Notes under the pieces: generated by a model
What the model was told of the DNA's origin: nothing
Seen by the model: the letters and a program-made list of their open reading frames with translations, nothing else
The model's database searches: none
Made by a program: the position numbers and the translations under genes
In this document: positions 25,720 to 34,176 of the stretch, one piece after another
Layout of the letters: the number at the start of each line of letters is the position of its first letter
How positions within the stretch are numbered: the stretch's first letter is position 1
Assembly: GCA_002422205.1 (NCBI GenBank)
Contig: DITS01000009.1
Coordinates: forward strand, 125,211-189,210
Reading direction: 5' to 3'
DNA: 64,000 nt
From: Alphaproteobacteria bacterium UBA6178
GTDB taxonomy: Bacteria > Pseudomonadota > Alphaproteobacteria > Rickettsiales > UBA3002

Positions 25720-26712
25720 TCAGCTGTTACGTAAGCTGCTATGGCATAGCTCACGCATGGTTTGCAGTAGGCTATCCGGTTCTAAAATGGTGACGCTGTC
25801 GCCCCAGGTGAATAAGTGCCAGCATAATTCGCTGAGGCCACCTGCGGTGAAGCGGACGATGATATCGCCATTATTTTGTTGCTCGATTTGTTGCGTGGGG
25901 TGGAAGTGAAAGTTCAGTACATCGCTTGCCGCTTCGGCATTAAAACGAAGCACCACGGATTGCGGCTCTTCCTGATACACTCCGAAAGAACGTGCGGCAT
26001 AATCCTGTAAGGAGAAAGCGGCATCGCGTTGATAGGCGTTGCCGGTTTTTTTGGCGGAGCGAATATTGGAAAGTAACCACAGACGCCAATCCTGCATGGC
26101 AGGGCTGTAGGCCACCAGGTAGGCTTTGCGACCATAGAGGAAGCCATAGGGGTGGATGGTTTGTTTGCTGTCTTTGCCGCTGCTGCGTGCGGTGTATTCG
26201 ATGCATATCTCCTGCATGCCGAGGATGGCGTGCCGTAGCGCTGCCAGTATGTCGTTATTTAGTCGTCGTCGGGGGCCGGGCTGCAATGCCAGTCCTTCGG
26301 CTAGCGTGAGTGCCTCTAGGTCGGGTTCCATGCGGCGCAGCAGGTCGGGGCGCATCGCTCCGAGTAGCGACAGCCGCAATTGTTCGAGCTTGCCTGCCTG
26401 TTCTTGTAGCCCTTCTTTGGATAGCAGGGCGCTGGCGGTTTGCAGGGCGATCAATTGGTCGCTCGAGCAATCCAGCAAGCGTGACAGCGTGCCGGTTGGC
26501 AGACGCCAGCGTTTGGTGCGCTCCTCATCCGGCACTTCCTCCATCTGCGGAAAGACGCGCCACAGCGCATCGCGCAGCCGCTCGGCGGTGCGGCGTGAGA
26601 TGCTGAGCGCTTCCTGTATATCGGCCAGTGACAGGCCTGAGCGGGTGGCCTGCATTCTCAGAGCGAGGGTGAGTAACATCTCCGCTTTCTCATGACGTGG
26701 GCCGGTGGTCAC
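25720..26712 (-). CDS. WYL-domain transcriptional regulator
   Basis: 330 residues. An N-terminal helix-turn-helix (residues ~10-65, LSLADIQEALSISRRTAERLRDAL) precedes a WYL domain (~150-250, with IHPYGFLYGRKAYLVAYSP and WRLWLLSNI) and a WCX-like C-terminal domain. WYL domains sense nucleic acids or nucleotides and are frequent repressors of defence operons (BrxR/CapW type). It lies 3 bp after the preceding gene in a minus-strand operon, so it probably autoregulates that operon from within. Confidence 0.88.
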   Translation of the reverse strand: MTTGPRHEKAEMLLTLALRMQATRSGLSLADIQEALSISRRTAERLRDALWRVFPQMEEVPDEERTKRWRLPTGTLSRLLDCSSDQLIALQTASALLSKEGLQEQAGKLEQLRLSLLGAMRPDLLRRMEPDLEALTLAEGLALQPGPRRRLNNDILAALRHAILGMQEICIEYTARSSGKDSKQTIHPYGFLYGRKAYLVAYSPAMQDWRLWLLSNIRSAKKTGNAYQRDAAFSLQDYAARSFGVYQEEPQSVVLRFNAEAASDVLNFHFHPTQQIEQQNNGDIIVRFTAGGLSELCWHLFTWGDSVTILEPDSLLQTMRELCHSSLRNS

Positions 26713-26715
26713 GAT

Positions 26716-27411
26716 TTAATATCCATGTTCACTCAGCACCTCATCCACTGCTTCGGCACAGCTGGTGAATAGCGGTATGATGGCATTTATCAATGAGGCA
26801 TGCTTATCTTTTTTATATGACTCATAGAAGTAGAGCAATGCCTCGTCACTTGTAAAGGACGATGGCAAGCCATCAAAGCCCTCTGCGCGAAGCAGCGTGT
26901 CCAAGTAAGTGTAGGTTGGCCACCAGTTACTTTGTTCTGCCATAGGAATCGGGCTTTGGAGTTTTGAAAATATTAGACTCCGTATATCCTTGTCTGCAAG
27001 ATATGCAACGTCATCTTCTGGATGCCAGTAATTTTCATTTTTTGTCGCTTTCTTATCCTTTGGTGCGCGGAACCCGAATTCAATCCTAGCTTCATGACAT
27101 AAGGCAATGCCAGATAATTTGGGCCATGTTTTTCGGCGTAGGCGGATAGAAGAATGGATCTGCAGGGGCGAGTCCTTCCATTGTGTCTTGTTGCACCAGT
27201 CGCTAACTACCCAGTATCTAAGCTCTTCTTTGCTTCCGCGGTTCATATCTCTGCATTTTGACTCCAGTTGCTCTGTCAATGCGCAGAGAAACTCCCCCAG
27301 ATATTTGCTCTTAATAGCGTTGCCCTGCGTGATAATAGCCAGTGCAATTTTGTAATTATCGGTGTTTTTAAATGCATTGTTGACAACCAATTCTTGTAAG
27401 ACTTTGGTCAT
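26716..27411 (-). CDS. Second half of a split PD-(D/E)XK-family protein, or its partner
   Basis: 231 residues from ATG 27411, in a 4-bp overlap with the nuclease gene before it. The sequence starts with a helical region (NAFKNTDNYKIALAIITQGNAI). In single-chain proteins of the PDDEXK_4 type the nuclease domain is followed by a similar helical C-terminal half, so these two ORFs look like one gene split at the ATGA. It contains a conserved-looking Trp-rich segment (YWVVSDWCNKTQW, NYWHPEDD). No catalytic motif of its own. Split versus genuine two-subunit design cannot be decided here. Confidence 0.65.
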   Translation of the reverse strand: MTKVLQELVVNNAFKNTDNYKIALAIITQGNAIKSKYLGEFLCALTEQLESKCRDMNRGSKEELRYWVVSDWCNKTQWKDSPLQIHSSIRLRRKTWPKLSGIALCHEARIEFGFRAPKDKKATKNENYWHPEDDVAYLADKDIRSLIFSKLQSPIPMAEQSNWWPTYTYLDTLLRAEGFDGLPSSFTSDEALLYFYESYKKDKHASLINAIIPLFTSCAEAVDEVLSEHGY

Positions 27412-28091
27412 TCGATTTCCTCCTCTGGTAATTGCCATTGCAGCACAGGAAAATTCTGCGCGACATATTCTTCAAAATCACAGAGGAAGCAGCGCAGTTT
27501 TTCGGCGCGGGTTTCCTGTATGCAGCGTGTGAGCCAGCCTTTCAGACTGGGACTGCCCTCGGTGCTGTGATAAGGTAGTGTGATCCCAATCTCCGCCCAT
27601 GTTTCGGTATCAATGCTGGTGGGTGTAAGGGTCTGGCCTGTCAGGAAGACCAGCTTGTATCGCTCTGTAGCGCCGCATTGTTCCCTTAAATGATTGGAAT
27701 AATCTTCGAGTTGGTTTGTTTGCTCCAATGCCCATGGTTTATTCTCGATTGCCAGCCGGAATCGATTCCGGCTTGTGAGCAATAAATCTATGCGCTGCCT
27801 ACCGTTGGCTTGTACTTCGCATGTCACTTTGACTTTCTCATCGACCGGGAAAGTGTCAAAGCCGATGGTCTCAATAAAAAGCCGGAGGAGCAGATCACCC
27901 TGCCCATGTGGGCCGAGTGGGTCGAGCAGATCACGCAGGATGGTGGAGAGTGCCATTTCGTTGCGGGCTAGATACAGCGAAAACAGATTTAACCGCCTTG
28001 CGGTGGCGCGGTCAATATCGCGTTGGGCGCGTTCAACATAGGGTAGCATACCGCTTAGCTCGGCAAAGAATTGTTCCACATTTTGTTTCAT
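27408..28091 (-). CDS. PD-(D/E)XK nuclease-family protein (PDDEXK_4-like)
   Basis: 227 residues. After a helical N-terminus with NEMALSTILRDLLDPLGPHGQGDLLLR, the nuclease core shows RQRIDLLLTS and LAIENKPWALEQTNQLEDY, giving D...E-x-K plus a conserved Gln/Asp downstream. This pattern is that of the PDDEXK_4 superfamily, found often in defence islands. It probably cleaves DNA. The gene follows the AAA+ ATPase by 12 bp and overlaps the next ORF by 4 bp; the product ends right where single-chain homologues would continue. Confidence 0.8.
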   Translation of the reverse strand: MKQNVEQFFAELSGMLPYVERAQRDIDRATARRLNLFSLYLARNEMALSTILRDLLDPLGPHGQGDLLLRLFIETIGFDTFPVDEKVKVTCEVQANGRQRIDLLLTSRNRFRLAIENKPWALEQTNQLEDYSNHLREQCGATERYKLVFLTGQTLTPTSIDTETWAEIGITLPYHSTEGSPSLKGWLTRCIQETRAEKLRCFLCDFEEYVAQNFPVLQWQLPEEEIE

Positions 28092-28103
28092 TTTTTACTC
28101 TCT

Positions 28104-30125
28104 TTACGATGCCATACGGAATCCGAGTGGTTGTTTAATGCCGTGCCGATCACGCTGCTCCTTTAGTAGCATGGATAAGAGCTCTGTTACATCCTTTTGT
28201 AAACCTAAAATGATCGCTTTGCGTTTGACGACGGCAAAATCGGCAGGTGTCAGGCATGTTAGCTGCGCGATGGCTGCCGGTGGCTTTTTGCCAAAATAAT
28301 GTCGAAAGCACGCGGCAGCCTGCTCTGCTGTGAGATAGTGAAACCCGATTTTGAATGTGAAGCGACGCAGGGATGCGGTATCCAGATGCTGCATCAGATT
28401 GGTGGTGCAGGCAAAAGGCAGCGGGTGCGATTCCATCCATGTCAGCATTTCATTTACCTGTGTGACTTCCCATGAGCGCTGCGCATTCTGGCGATCCTGC
28501 AATAGGCTGTCGGCTTCATCAAACACAAGAAAAGCGTTTTCTTCTATTGCTTCACGGAATGCGGCGGCAATGCGTTTCTCAGTATCTCCGACCCATTTAG
28601 ACAGCAGGTCTGACGCACGTAATTGTTTCAGCTCCAGCCCCATTTGCTGTGCAAGGTAGCGTGTGTAGGCCGTTTTACCCGTGCCGGGAGGGCCATAAAG
28701 ACACAGAGAGAAATGTTGTCCCGCATCGGGACGAATGAGCTGGGTTGTGAGATGATCGAGGTTGGTATCGGCATGGGCAAATGCAGGGTTGAATGCCACC
28801 GAATCATGGGTGGGGAGTTTGCTTTTTCCTTCCATTAGCTTATGGGCATTGGCCAGGGCAAAACGCACCTGCTCGATGCCGCCATCGGCCAGTTGGGCGG
28901 CTTTGATCGCGTGTTCGGCAATGGCGGGCGCTTCATTGAAATCGCGTGCGAGCCGGTCGATGTCCTGGGTTGAGAGCGAAAGCTTCTGCGTCTGCGCCAG
29001 ACGTTGCCAGATGCGCCGACGATTCTGCTCAGGCGGTGCTTTCATTTCAATGGCAATGGTCATACGGCGCAATAATGCCGGATCGAAATGCCCGATAGCG
29101 TTGGTCGTCCAAAATGTCGGGAGTGGGTTATTTTCCAGCATGCGATTCAGGAATACTTTGGAGCCACCCATTACCATGCGGCCATAACCGGCATCGAGTA
29201 AATCCTCCATTTCGTCAAACAGCAAGAGCGCGGGTTTGGCATTGAGGAGCAGTTTGTTAGCCAGTCGCAGGGCGCGCATGCGCTCGATGCGCGTTGCCTC
29301 GTCTCCGGCCTCATCGGTTTCGGCGATGCTGTATAGGGGGGTGCGTAACCGCGCAGCAAGGGCTTTGCACAATTCGGTCTTGCCCGTGCCGGGCGGGCCG
29401 TAAAGCAGAATGTTAATGCCTTTGGCTTGGGTGCGCAGCGCGCCACTGAGCATTCGTTCGAGAAAATCACGCGCTTCGCTCAGATGTTCAAAATCGGACC
29501 ATGATAAGCTGCTGCGCTGTGCTTCACCGAGCAGTCCGGCATAGGAGGATTTGCCTTTGCCGGGCTGTGAGGCAAGCCAGCTATAAATACGTGAGGATAG
29601 CTGGATGATGTCGTCAAGGTCGGATGCGCCTATTAAGCGGTCTTCATGCAGGATGCCTGTGTTTTTCAAAACGGCACTTTGTTGCAGGCTCATCATGATA
29701 TCGGTGCGCTTGCATCGCAGCATCAATGCCAATGCATCCGTGGTGTTGCAACGGTGGAAGGCCATCAGAAAACCACCCATCACCGGATTGAAGCGGAGCG
29801 CCGCACCCATCGTCAGAATGGCGGCTTCGGTTTCGTTTAGTTTGAGCAGGCTGGTCAGTCTGTTCACATTGGTTTGCACCGGTGGTAATGATTGTCGTGC
29901 TGTATGCTGCAGCATAGGCGCGAGCAATTGGATAATCCGGCTGCGCTGTTCGTCGCTATCGGTCTGTGCATTGAGATCTGCACGATTGGGTTCGGGGAGT
30001 ATACTGTCGCCATCACTTTGCAGCCAGTCGATAAGGCAGCGTGCAATGCGGCTTTGTTTGGGGGCGGCGCGCAGAATATGGGTGCTGTAGCGGGCAATCA
30101 GCGTCGGGGTGGTCAGATCAATCAT
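28104..30125 (-). CDS. Tandem AAA+ ATPase, first gene of a candidate defence operon
   Basis: 673 residues with two AAA+ modules. Module 1: Walker A GPPGTGKT (243-250) and Walker B LLFDEMEDLL (301-310). Module 2: Walker A GPPGTGKT (478-485), a WVGDTEKRI pore-loop-like region (511-519), and Walker B FLVFDEADSLL (532-542). The ~230-residue N-terminal domain is unassigned. Both sites look catalytic, so a ring-shaped remodeller or motor is likely. It heads a compact minus-strand operon with a PD-(D/E)XK nuclease and a WYL regulator, a composition typical of anti-phage systems, but I do not recognise the exact set. Confidence 0.85.
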   Translation of the reverse strand: MIDLTTPTLIARYSTHILRAAPKQSRIARCLIDWLQSDGDSILPEPNRADLNAQTDSDEQRSRIIQLLAPMLQHTARQSLPPVQTNVNRLTSLLKLNETEAAILTMGAALRFNPVMGGFLMAFHRCNTTDALALMLRCKRTDIMMSLQQSAVLKNTGILHEDRLIGASDLDDIIQLSSRIYSWLASQPGKGKSSYAGLLGEAQRSSLSWSDFEHLSEARDFLERMLSGALRTQAKGINILLYGPPGTGKTELCKALAARLRTPLYSIAETDEAGDEATRIERMRALRLANKLLLNAKPALLLFDEMEDLLDAGYGRMVMGGSKVFLNRMLENNPLPTFWTTNAIGHFDPALLRRMTIAIEMKAPPEQNRRRIWQRLAQTQKLSLSTQDIDRLARDFNEAPAIAEHAIKAAQLADGGIEQVRFALANAHKLMEGKSKLPTHDSVAFNPAFAHADTNLDHLTTQLIRPDAGQHFSLCLYGPPGTGKTAYTRYLAQQMGLELKQLRASDLLSKWVGDTEKRIAAAFREAIEENAFLVFDEADSLLQDRQNAQRSWEVTQVNEMLTWMESHPLPFACTTNLMQHLDTASLRRFTFKIGFHYLTAEQAAACFRHYFGKKPPAAIAQLTCLTPADFAVVKRKAIILGLQKDVTELLSMLLKEQRDRHGIKQPLGFRMAS

Positions 30126-30185
30126 GCTCTCTCCTTTGGGTGATGAAGTGAGTATAGGCTATGCGTGCGTCAGAATCGGACGTAT

Positions 30186-30407
30186 TCATCGCAATCTATT
30201 AAGCTGATCCCATTGTCCCGCTTCATCGATTTCTTCAGCGGTATGGAGCACAGCTATTCGGGAAGCCTCGAATTGAATCGATCTGCCCGATTTGGGCTTG
30301 GGGTTAGGGTTGGACTCGGCGGGAAAATGCTCACCGGCCCAGTTGGTCCACTGTGCTAACGCGTTCTCAAAGCCCTTGGGGGGCTCTGTCTGTTTGCCAT
30401 GACTCAT
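30186..30407 (-). CDS. Truncated paralogue of the 506-residue coiled-coil protein
   Basis: 73 residues from ATG 30407. The first ~30 residues (starting MSHGKQTEPPKGFENALAQW) are identical to the N-terminus of the protein encoded at 32400-33920. The rest is unrelated, Pro/Lys-rich, and stops early. The upstream GGAGGTG ribosome site of the long copy is altered here, so expression may be weak. It is best read as a duplicated 5' end left after partial duplication of that gene's leader region. Confidence 0.5.
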   Translation of the reverse strand: MSHGKQTEPPKGFENALAQWTNWAGEHFPAESNPNPKPKSGRSIQFEASRIAVLHTAEEIDEAGQWDQLNRLR

Positions 30408-30503
30408 TTGCACCACGCTTGCGCAATGAACCACTCTCACCGAACTGACGTTTTTCGTTTTTTTGCTTGCGTGTTTCGGATGGGTTACAGGTTTTGGGGG
30501 AGG
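30321..30503. repeat. Duplicated 5' end/leader of the coiled-coil gene, copy 1
   Basis: Matches 33834-34020 nearly base for base over the first codons of the MSHGK gene and its upstream region (through the TTACAGGTTTT segment), with small indels. Its far end overlaps the other leader repeat at 30461. Confidence 0.75.
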
Positions 30504-30685
30504 GGTATGAGAGGCGGGAAGGGTGCGCTGAGCGCGGATTTGGGAGCTGGAAGCATAGCGCTAAAATAGTTAAGAATTAGTTAGCTTCCAAATATCTTCA
30601 CAAAAGCTTCATACTTCTCAATAGAATAGTTTGTTAGAAATTTCTCACCTTCGCACACAAAAACATGGGAGAGTGTTATGGGAGA
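30461..30685. repeat. Leader repeat, copy 1
   Basis: About 225 bp that recur at 31401-31627. The last ~110 bp, from AGTTAGCTTCC through ACATGGGAGAGTGTTATGGGAGA, are almost identical, including the Pho-box-like repeat, RBS and start codon of the following gene. Confidence 0.8.
30596..30613 (+). promoter_or_regulatory. PhoB-box-like direct repeat before 30678
   Basis: CTTCACA-aaag-CTTCATA: two half-sites 11 bp apart, with a weaker third (TCAATAG) another 11 bp on. The same layout occurs at 31538, 34177, 34410 and 37512. Period and half-site sequence resemble PhoB binding sites. Confidence 0.4.
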
Positions 30686-30959
30686 CGCAACGGCAAAACA
30701 TATTCCGACGGATATAGCAGAAGCGGCAAGGGAAGCAGGGCGACCCGTTCAGTTAGCGCAGGCAAGTGGTAGAGCTGCACCGCGCACCGGTAGGGAATCG
30801 TGGGAGATCAGTGTTGAAACATCGTCCGATTTCACACTTCTGATTGACCAGTTTAACTGCGCTTTTGGTAATGCCCCTGCACAACTAGATAAGGATAGAC
30901 AGCGGCAGCCAAATGCCAATTTTCCTACTGCAGATGTATATCTGCAATCGCGTTATTAA
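30678..30959 (+). CDS. Hypothetical protein, possibly the 5' part of a frameshifted gene
   Basis: 93 residues from ATG 30678, with GGGAGAG upstream in a leader shared with 31620. The N-terminus MGDATAKH resembles MGETVAKS of the product at 31620, but the rest does not align obviously. No signal peptide. The frame stops at 30959 just inside an overlapping frame (+1) that continues for over 100 residues. The two could be one gene broken by a single-base shift near 30935-30959, or two overlapping genes. Confidence 0.45.
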   Translation: MGDATAKHIPTDIAEAAREAGRPVQLAQASGRAAPRTGRESWEISVETSSDFTLLIDQFNCAFGNAPAQLDKDRQRQPNANFPTADVYLQSRY

Positions 30960-31347
30960 AGTAAGTCAACAACGTGATCCACAACTGATCGCATTATATG
31001 AAAGAATAGCTGAGAGATTAGGTGGGAAAGCTAATCAAGCTAAATCACTGCACGATGTGATTGCCGAGCATGCTTATAATAACAGGCCTAATTATCCATT
31101 TAACGGCCAAAATGGAAAGTTGTCGAATGAGTTAGCGTTTCATGCCGGTGTACGCGATGTGCTGATTAATCCCAAGATGCAAGGAGAGAAACTTGTTCCT
31201 GACTCATCTGTGACGCCAGAGATTATGGCTGAAATTACGCGTGACTGCTATCGGCCTGGTTATAAAAGCGATACTCAGGTTTGTTATGGAGCGGGTATGG
31301 AGTTGGGTAAGCAAATTAAGCTAAATAGTGGAAGAGCAAAAAACTGA
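30913..31347 (+). CDS. Hypothetical protein, continuation in another frame
   Basis: Up to 144 residues; internal ATG 30934 is an alternative start, and neither has a good RBS. It reads IALYERIAERLGGKANQAKS then a C-terminal part IMAEITRDCYRPGY...QVCYGAGMELGKQI. This tail resembles the end of the 31620 product (REIGNACFNN...GTCAVAGRLQRRL), with two similarly spaced cysteines. That supports a paralogous pair and hence a frameshift in this copy. Function unknown. Confidence 0.45.
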   Translation: MPIFLLQMYICNRVIKVSQQRDPQLIALYERIAERLGGKANQAKSLHDVIAEHAYNNRPNYPFNGQNGKLSNELAFHAGVRDVLINPKMQGEKLVPDSSVTPEIMAEITRDCYRPGYKSDTQVCYGAGMELGKQIKLNSGRAKN

Positions 31348-31400
31348 GACGCATCCGCGCTGTACCTATGCAATGCATTTTTTTAGCAGACAGATGTTTT

Positions 31401-31627
31401 TTTTGCTTGCGCTGTTTCGGTTGGGTTACAGGTTTTTGGGGGAGGGTGCTGAAGGACGCGAGGGGTGCGCTGAGTGCGGATTTGGGTGGCGGGAGCATAG
31501 CGCTAAAATGGTTAAGAAATAGTTAGCTTCCAAATATCTTCACAAAAGCTTCATACTTCTCAATAGAATAGTTTGTTAGAACATTCTGACCTTCGCACAC
31601 AAAAACATGGGAGAGTGTTATGGGAGA
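31401..31627. repeat. Leader repeat, copy 2
   Basis: Second copy of 30461-30685; about 90% identical by eye over the promoter-proximal half. Both copies drive a gene starting MG(D/E), so the same control region has been attached to two paralogues. Confidence 0.8.
31538..31555 (+). promoter_or_regulatory. PhoB-box-like direct repeat before 31620
   Basis: CTTCACA-aaag-CTTCATA, identical to the site at 30596 and in the same place relative to the start codon (82 bp upstream). Confidence 0.4.
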
Positions 31628-32399
31628 AACGGTAGCCAAGAGTCCTCATCAAGATGTGATTGATGGCCTTATCAAAATAGCAAAAGAAGATAAAACTCTT
31701 GATTTTATTCGCTTCAAATGCTCGGTTGGTTTAATGGGACATGATTTAAAAAAGGGCATTAATTCTATAGCTGGTGCTGCCCCTGTAACTCCTAATGATA
31801 CGGGTATGTTATGCCGAGCTATTATGAAGTTAGATGTACCAAACGACCCCTATAGTTTTTATGATCTGTATCTTCTAGAATTAAAAAAAGCGTTCCCTAT
31901 TACCAAAGAAGCGGTGCAAGAAGCGATTTATCAACGCGCTACACGTGGCCGTGATAATGAAGGCGCTTTTAATGTGGAAGTAGTTGGAACTGATGGAAAG
32001 AAATATACTATACCCGTAGCGGCGGGTCCGGCTAGTGCCTATGATGCCGGGTATGTGCAGGAGCATGAAAACCTGACGCAAAAAAACGCGACTCCACCGA
32101 GCAAACCCGATGCAACAAATCGCTTTTACCATGATGTGATGCAGTTATTTGCTTCACAGCCTCAGGATAAGCAAGAAGTTATCGCTCGTGAGATAGGTAA
32201 TGCTTGCTTTAATAACGCAATACCCAGCTTGGGGGCTGGTAAAACCAGTGTGGGGACTTGCGCTGTAGCAGGTAGGCTGCAGCGTCGATTGGATGGGGCA
32301 AGTAATGCATCGGCTGCAGACACGGGTCGTTTGTCTCCCGATAGCGCTGGTGGTATACCACCAAAGGCAAGCACTGTGATTGTACTCAATCCGCAATAA
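31620..32399 (+). CDS. Hypothetical protein with duplicated leader
   Basis: 259 residues, not recognised. Starts at ATG 31620 behind GGGAGAG in the duplicated leader. The body is mixed helical; a Cys lies near residue 37 and a two-Cys segment at ~200-220 (NACFNN, GTCAV). The C-terminal ~40 residues are Ser/Ala/Gly-rich and probably disordered. No signal peptide or membrane helix. Convergent with the 506-residue coiled-coil gene (the two stop codons are adjacent). It may be an effector-like or cell-surface-associated protein, but that is only a guess from its context of orphan genes. Confidence 0.6.
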   Translation: MGETVAKSPHQDVIDGLIKIAKEDKTLDFIRFKCSVGLMGHDLKKGINSIAGAAPVTPNDTGMLCRAIMKLDVPNDPYSFYDLYLLELKKAFPITKEAVQEAIYQRATRGRDNEGAFNVEVVGTDGKKYTIPVAAGPASAYDAGYVQEHENLTQKNATPPSKPDATNRFYHDVMQLFASQPQDKQEVIAREIGNACFNNAIPSLGAGKTSVGTCAVAGRLQRRLDGASNASAADTGRLSPDSAGGIPPKASTVIVLNPQ

Positions 32400-33920
32400 C
32401 TAGGCTCTTCCAATATTGGTATCGGCCGAAGCTATTTTTTGTGGAATATTAGGGCTTTTGTTTTCGTCTACGTTTGCTTCCTCACCACCCGTTACTGCTA
32501 CCTTATCATTGGATTGAGTAGACGCTGATGTTGAAAGCTTTGCAATAGATATATCCATTAAGGGTACAATGATATCCTGTGTCTTTGGGCTTTCATTAAC
32601 TGTTAAAACTGAAAGCTCTTTCGCTTTAGCACTTTCCTTAGTATCGCTAATTGCATTGCTATAAGAATTCATTATCCGCGTTTGTTTTTCAGCTGAATCT
32701 ACGTCTGCTGCAGGCTTTTCTTCCAAAGATTTTATGGCTGCTTCAGCTCTGGGATTTAATGATTGAGCTTTTCGTTCATTGTTTGCCTGACTTTTGTCAT
32801 TTTCTTGCTTTTGCCTTTTAAGCTGCTCCTGCTTTTGCACTAAACCTTCTTCTTTTTTGGCGGATTCTTTTTTGGCTTCTTCAACCTTCTTTTCTGCCTC
32901 CGCCTTTTCTTCGGGGGTTGAGTTGGGGTCATTGCGTACTTTCTCGCGATTGCGTTCAGCATCGATGATTTTCAGCTGAGCGGCAGCGATTTCGGCTTTG
33001 CCTTCTTCTTCGGTTTTTTTCTTTGCTTCTTCTATTTGCTTTTGTTCGGCTTGTAGCTGTTGCTGTTTCTCTTCGACTTCCTTTTTTGCCAGCGCCTGCG
33101 TTTCGGCCAGTACTCGGCGGGCTTCGGCAAGGCGGCGTTCGGCATCTTCGATGTCACGCTCAGAGGCACCGCGCTTGCGTAATTCCTCGACGGTGGCTTC
33201 GGCGGCGTCGACATCGTTTTGCGCCATGTCGGTGCGGATGAGGGCGCGGTCGACGCGGTCTTCGGTTTGATTGAGCTTTTCTTCCAGTGCCGCACGCTCG
33301 TTGCGGAAGGGTGAAAGGTCGATGCCGTATTTGCCAGCCAGTTGATCGATGGCGGCGTTATTCGCTGCGGCGCGTTGCTCCAGCGCAGCCCATTGCGCGT
33401 CATAGGCTTCCATTTTCGCCTGAAATATTTCCGTGGCGGTGGCACCGAGCTGGAAACCGGCTTCCTGTTTGACTGCAGTAGCGTTGGCCATGCTCATCTC
33501 AATCACGCTTTTGGCACTGGCTACTGCCATTTTGATCTCACTCGGGGTGCGGGCTTGTGCTGCCAGATCGCGCACACTGCGCAATGCGCTGAGCGAGCCC
33601 TCCAGCCCCGTGGCGGCATTATTGGCGGCGTCGGCGGATTCCTCGCGTAGCGCTTCATCAATGATTTCGGCCATTAAGCGTTCGAGCTCATTTATCTGGG
33701 CATCCAAAGTGGTGAGGGTTTCGTCACGCATGGCTTGCATCAAGGCTTCGCTGGTGCGGTCTTCACCCAATATTTCGGTAATGCTTGCGAGTCGTGCTTC
33801 TGAGTCAGAGGATAGAGCAGGCGCAGGTTCAACGGGAAAATGCTCACCGGCCCAGTTGGTCCACTGTGCTAACGCGTTCTCAAAGCCCTTGGGGGGCTCT
33901 GTCTGTTTGCCATGACTCAT
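32400..33920 (-). CDS. Large coiled-coil protein, unknown function
   Basis: 506 residues from ATG 33920, chosen because GGGAGGTG lies 5 bp upstream. After a short conserved N-terminus (MSHGKQTEPPKGFENALAQW), residues ~45-390 are almost continuous alpha-helix rich in Glu, Ala, Lys, Gln and Arg. A strong heptad-like coiled coil lies at about 205-370 (KKEVEEKQQQLQAEQKQIEE and following). The C-terminus is Ser/Asn-rich. No signal peptide. It could be structural or an ATPase/secretion scaffold; nothing in the sequence settles this. Its first 30 codons and leader are duplicated at 30321-30503. Confidence 0.7.
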   Translation of the reverse strand: MSHGKQTEPPKGFENALAQWTNWAGEHFPVEPAPALSSDSEARLASITEILGEDRTSEALMQAMRDETLTTLDAQINELERLMAEIIDEALREESADAANNAATGLEGSLSALRSVRDLAAQARTPSEIKMAVASAKSVIEMSMANATAVKQEAGFQLGATATEIFQAKMEAYDAQWAALEQRAAANNAAIDQLAGKYGIDLSPFRNERAALEEKLNQTEDRVDRALIRTDMAQNDVDAAEATVEELRKRGASERDIEDAERRLAEARRVLAETQALAKKEVEEKQQQLQAEQKQIEEAKKKTEEEGKAEIAAAQLKIIDAERNREKVRNDPNSTPEEKAEAEKKVEEAKKESAKKEEGLVQKQEQLKRQKQENDKSQANNERKAQSLNPRAEAAIKSLEEKPAADVDSAEKQTRIMNSYSNAISDTKESAKAKELSVLTVNESPKTQDIIVPLMDISIAKLSTSASTQSNDKVAVTGGEEANVDENKSPNIPQKIASADTNIGRA

Positions 33921-34020
33921 TTGCACCTCCCTGTGCAATGAACCACTCTCACCGAACTGACGTTTTTCGTTTTTTGTCTTTTTGCTTGCCCCGTCCCTGT
34001 TTTGTTACAGGTTTTAGGGA
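33834..34020. repeat. Duplicated 5' end/leader of the coiled-coil gene, copy 2
   Basis: The intact counterpart of 30321-30503, covering the first ~29 codons of the coiled-coil gene, its RBS and ~100 bp of upstream sequence. Confidence 0.75.
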
Positions 34021-34176
34021 GGTTTTCTCTTGTTTTTCTCGCTTTTCGCTTCGTGTTTATTGTTATGATTCTATTTTGTGTTTCGGTGGTTTACGCCAAC
34101 TATCCACAATGCTATTTGAACATGAAAGGGTAAATAAATAGTTAAAGTTTTAGCGATTTGCTGGGGAAATTGTGAA

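Noticed and set aside
30571..30585. CtrA-like TTAA-N7-TTAG site in the leader repeats
   Set aside because: One base off consensus and lies in an AT-rich stretch; a chance match is likely.
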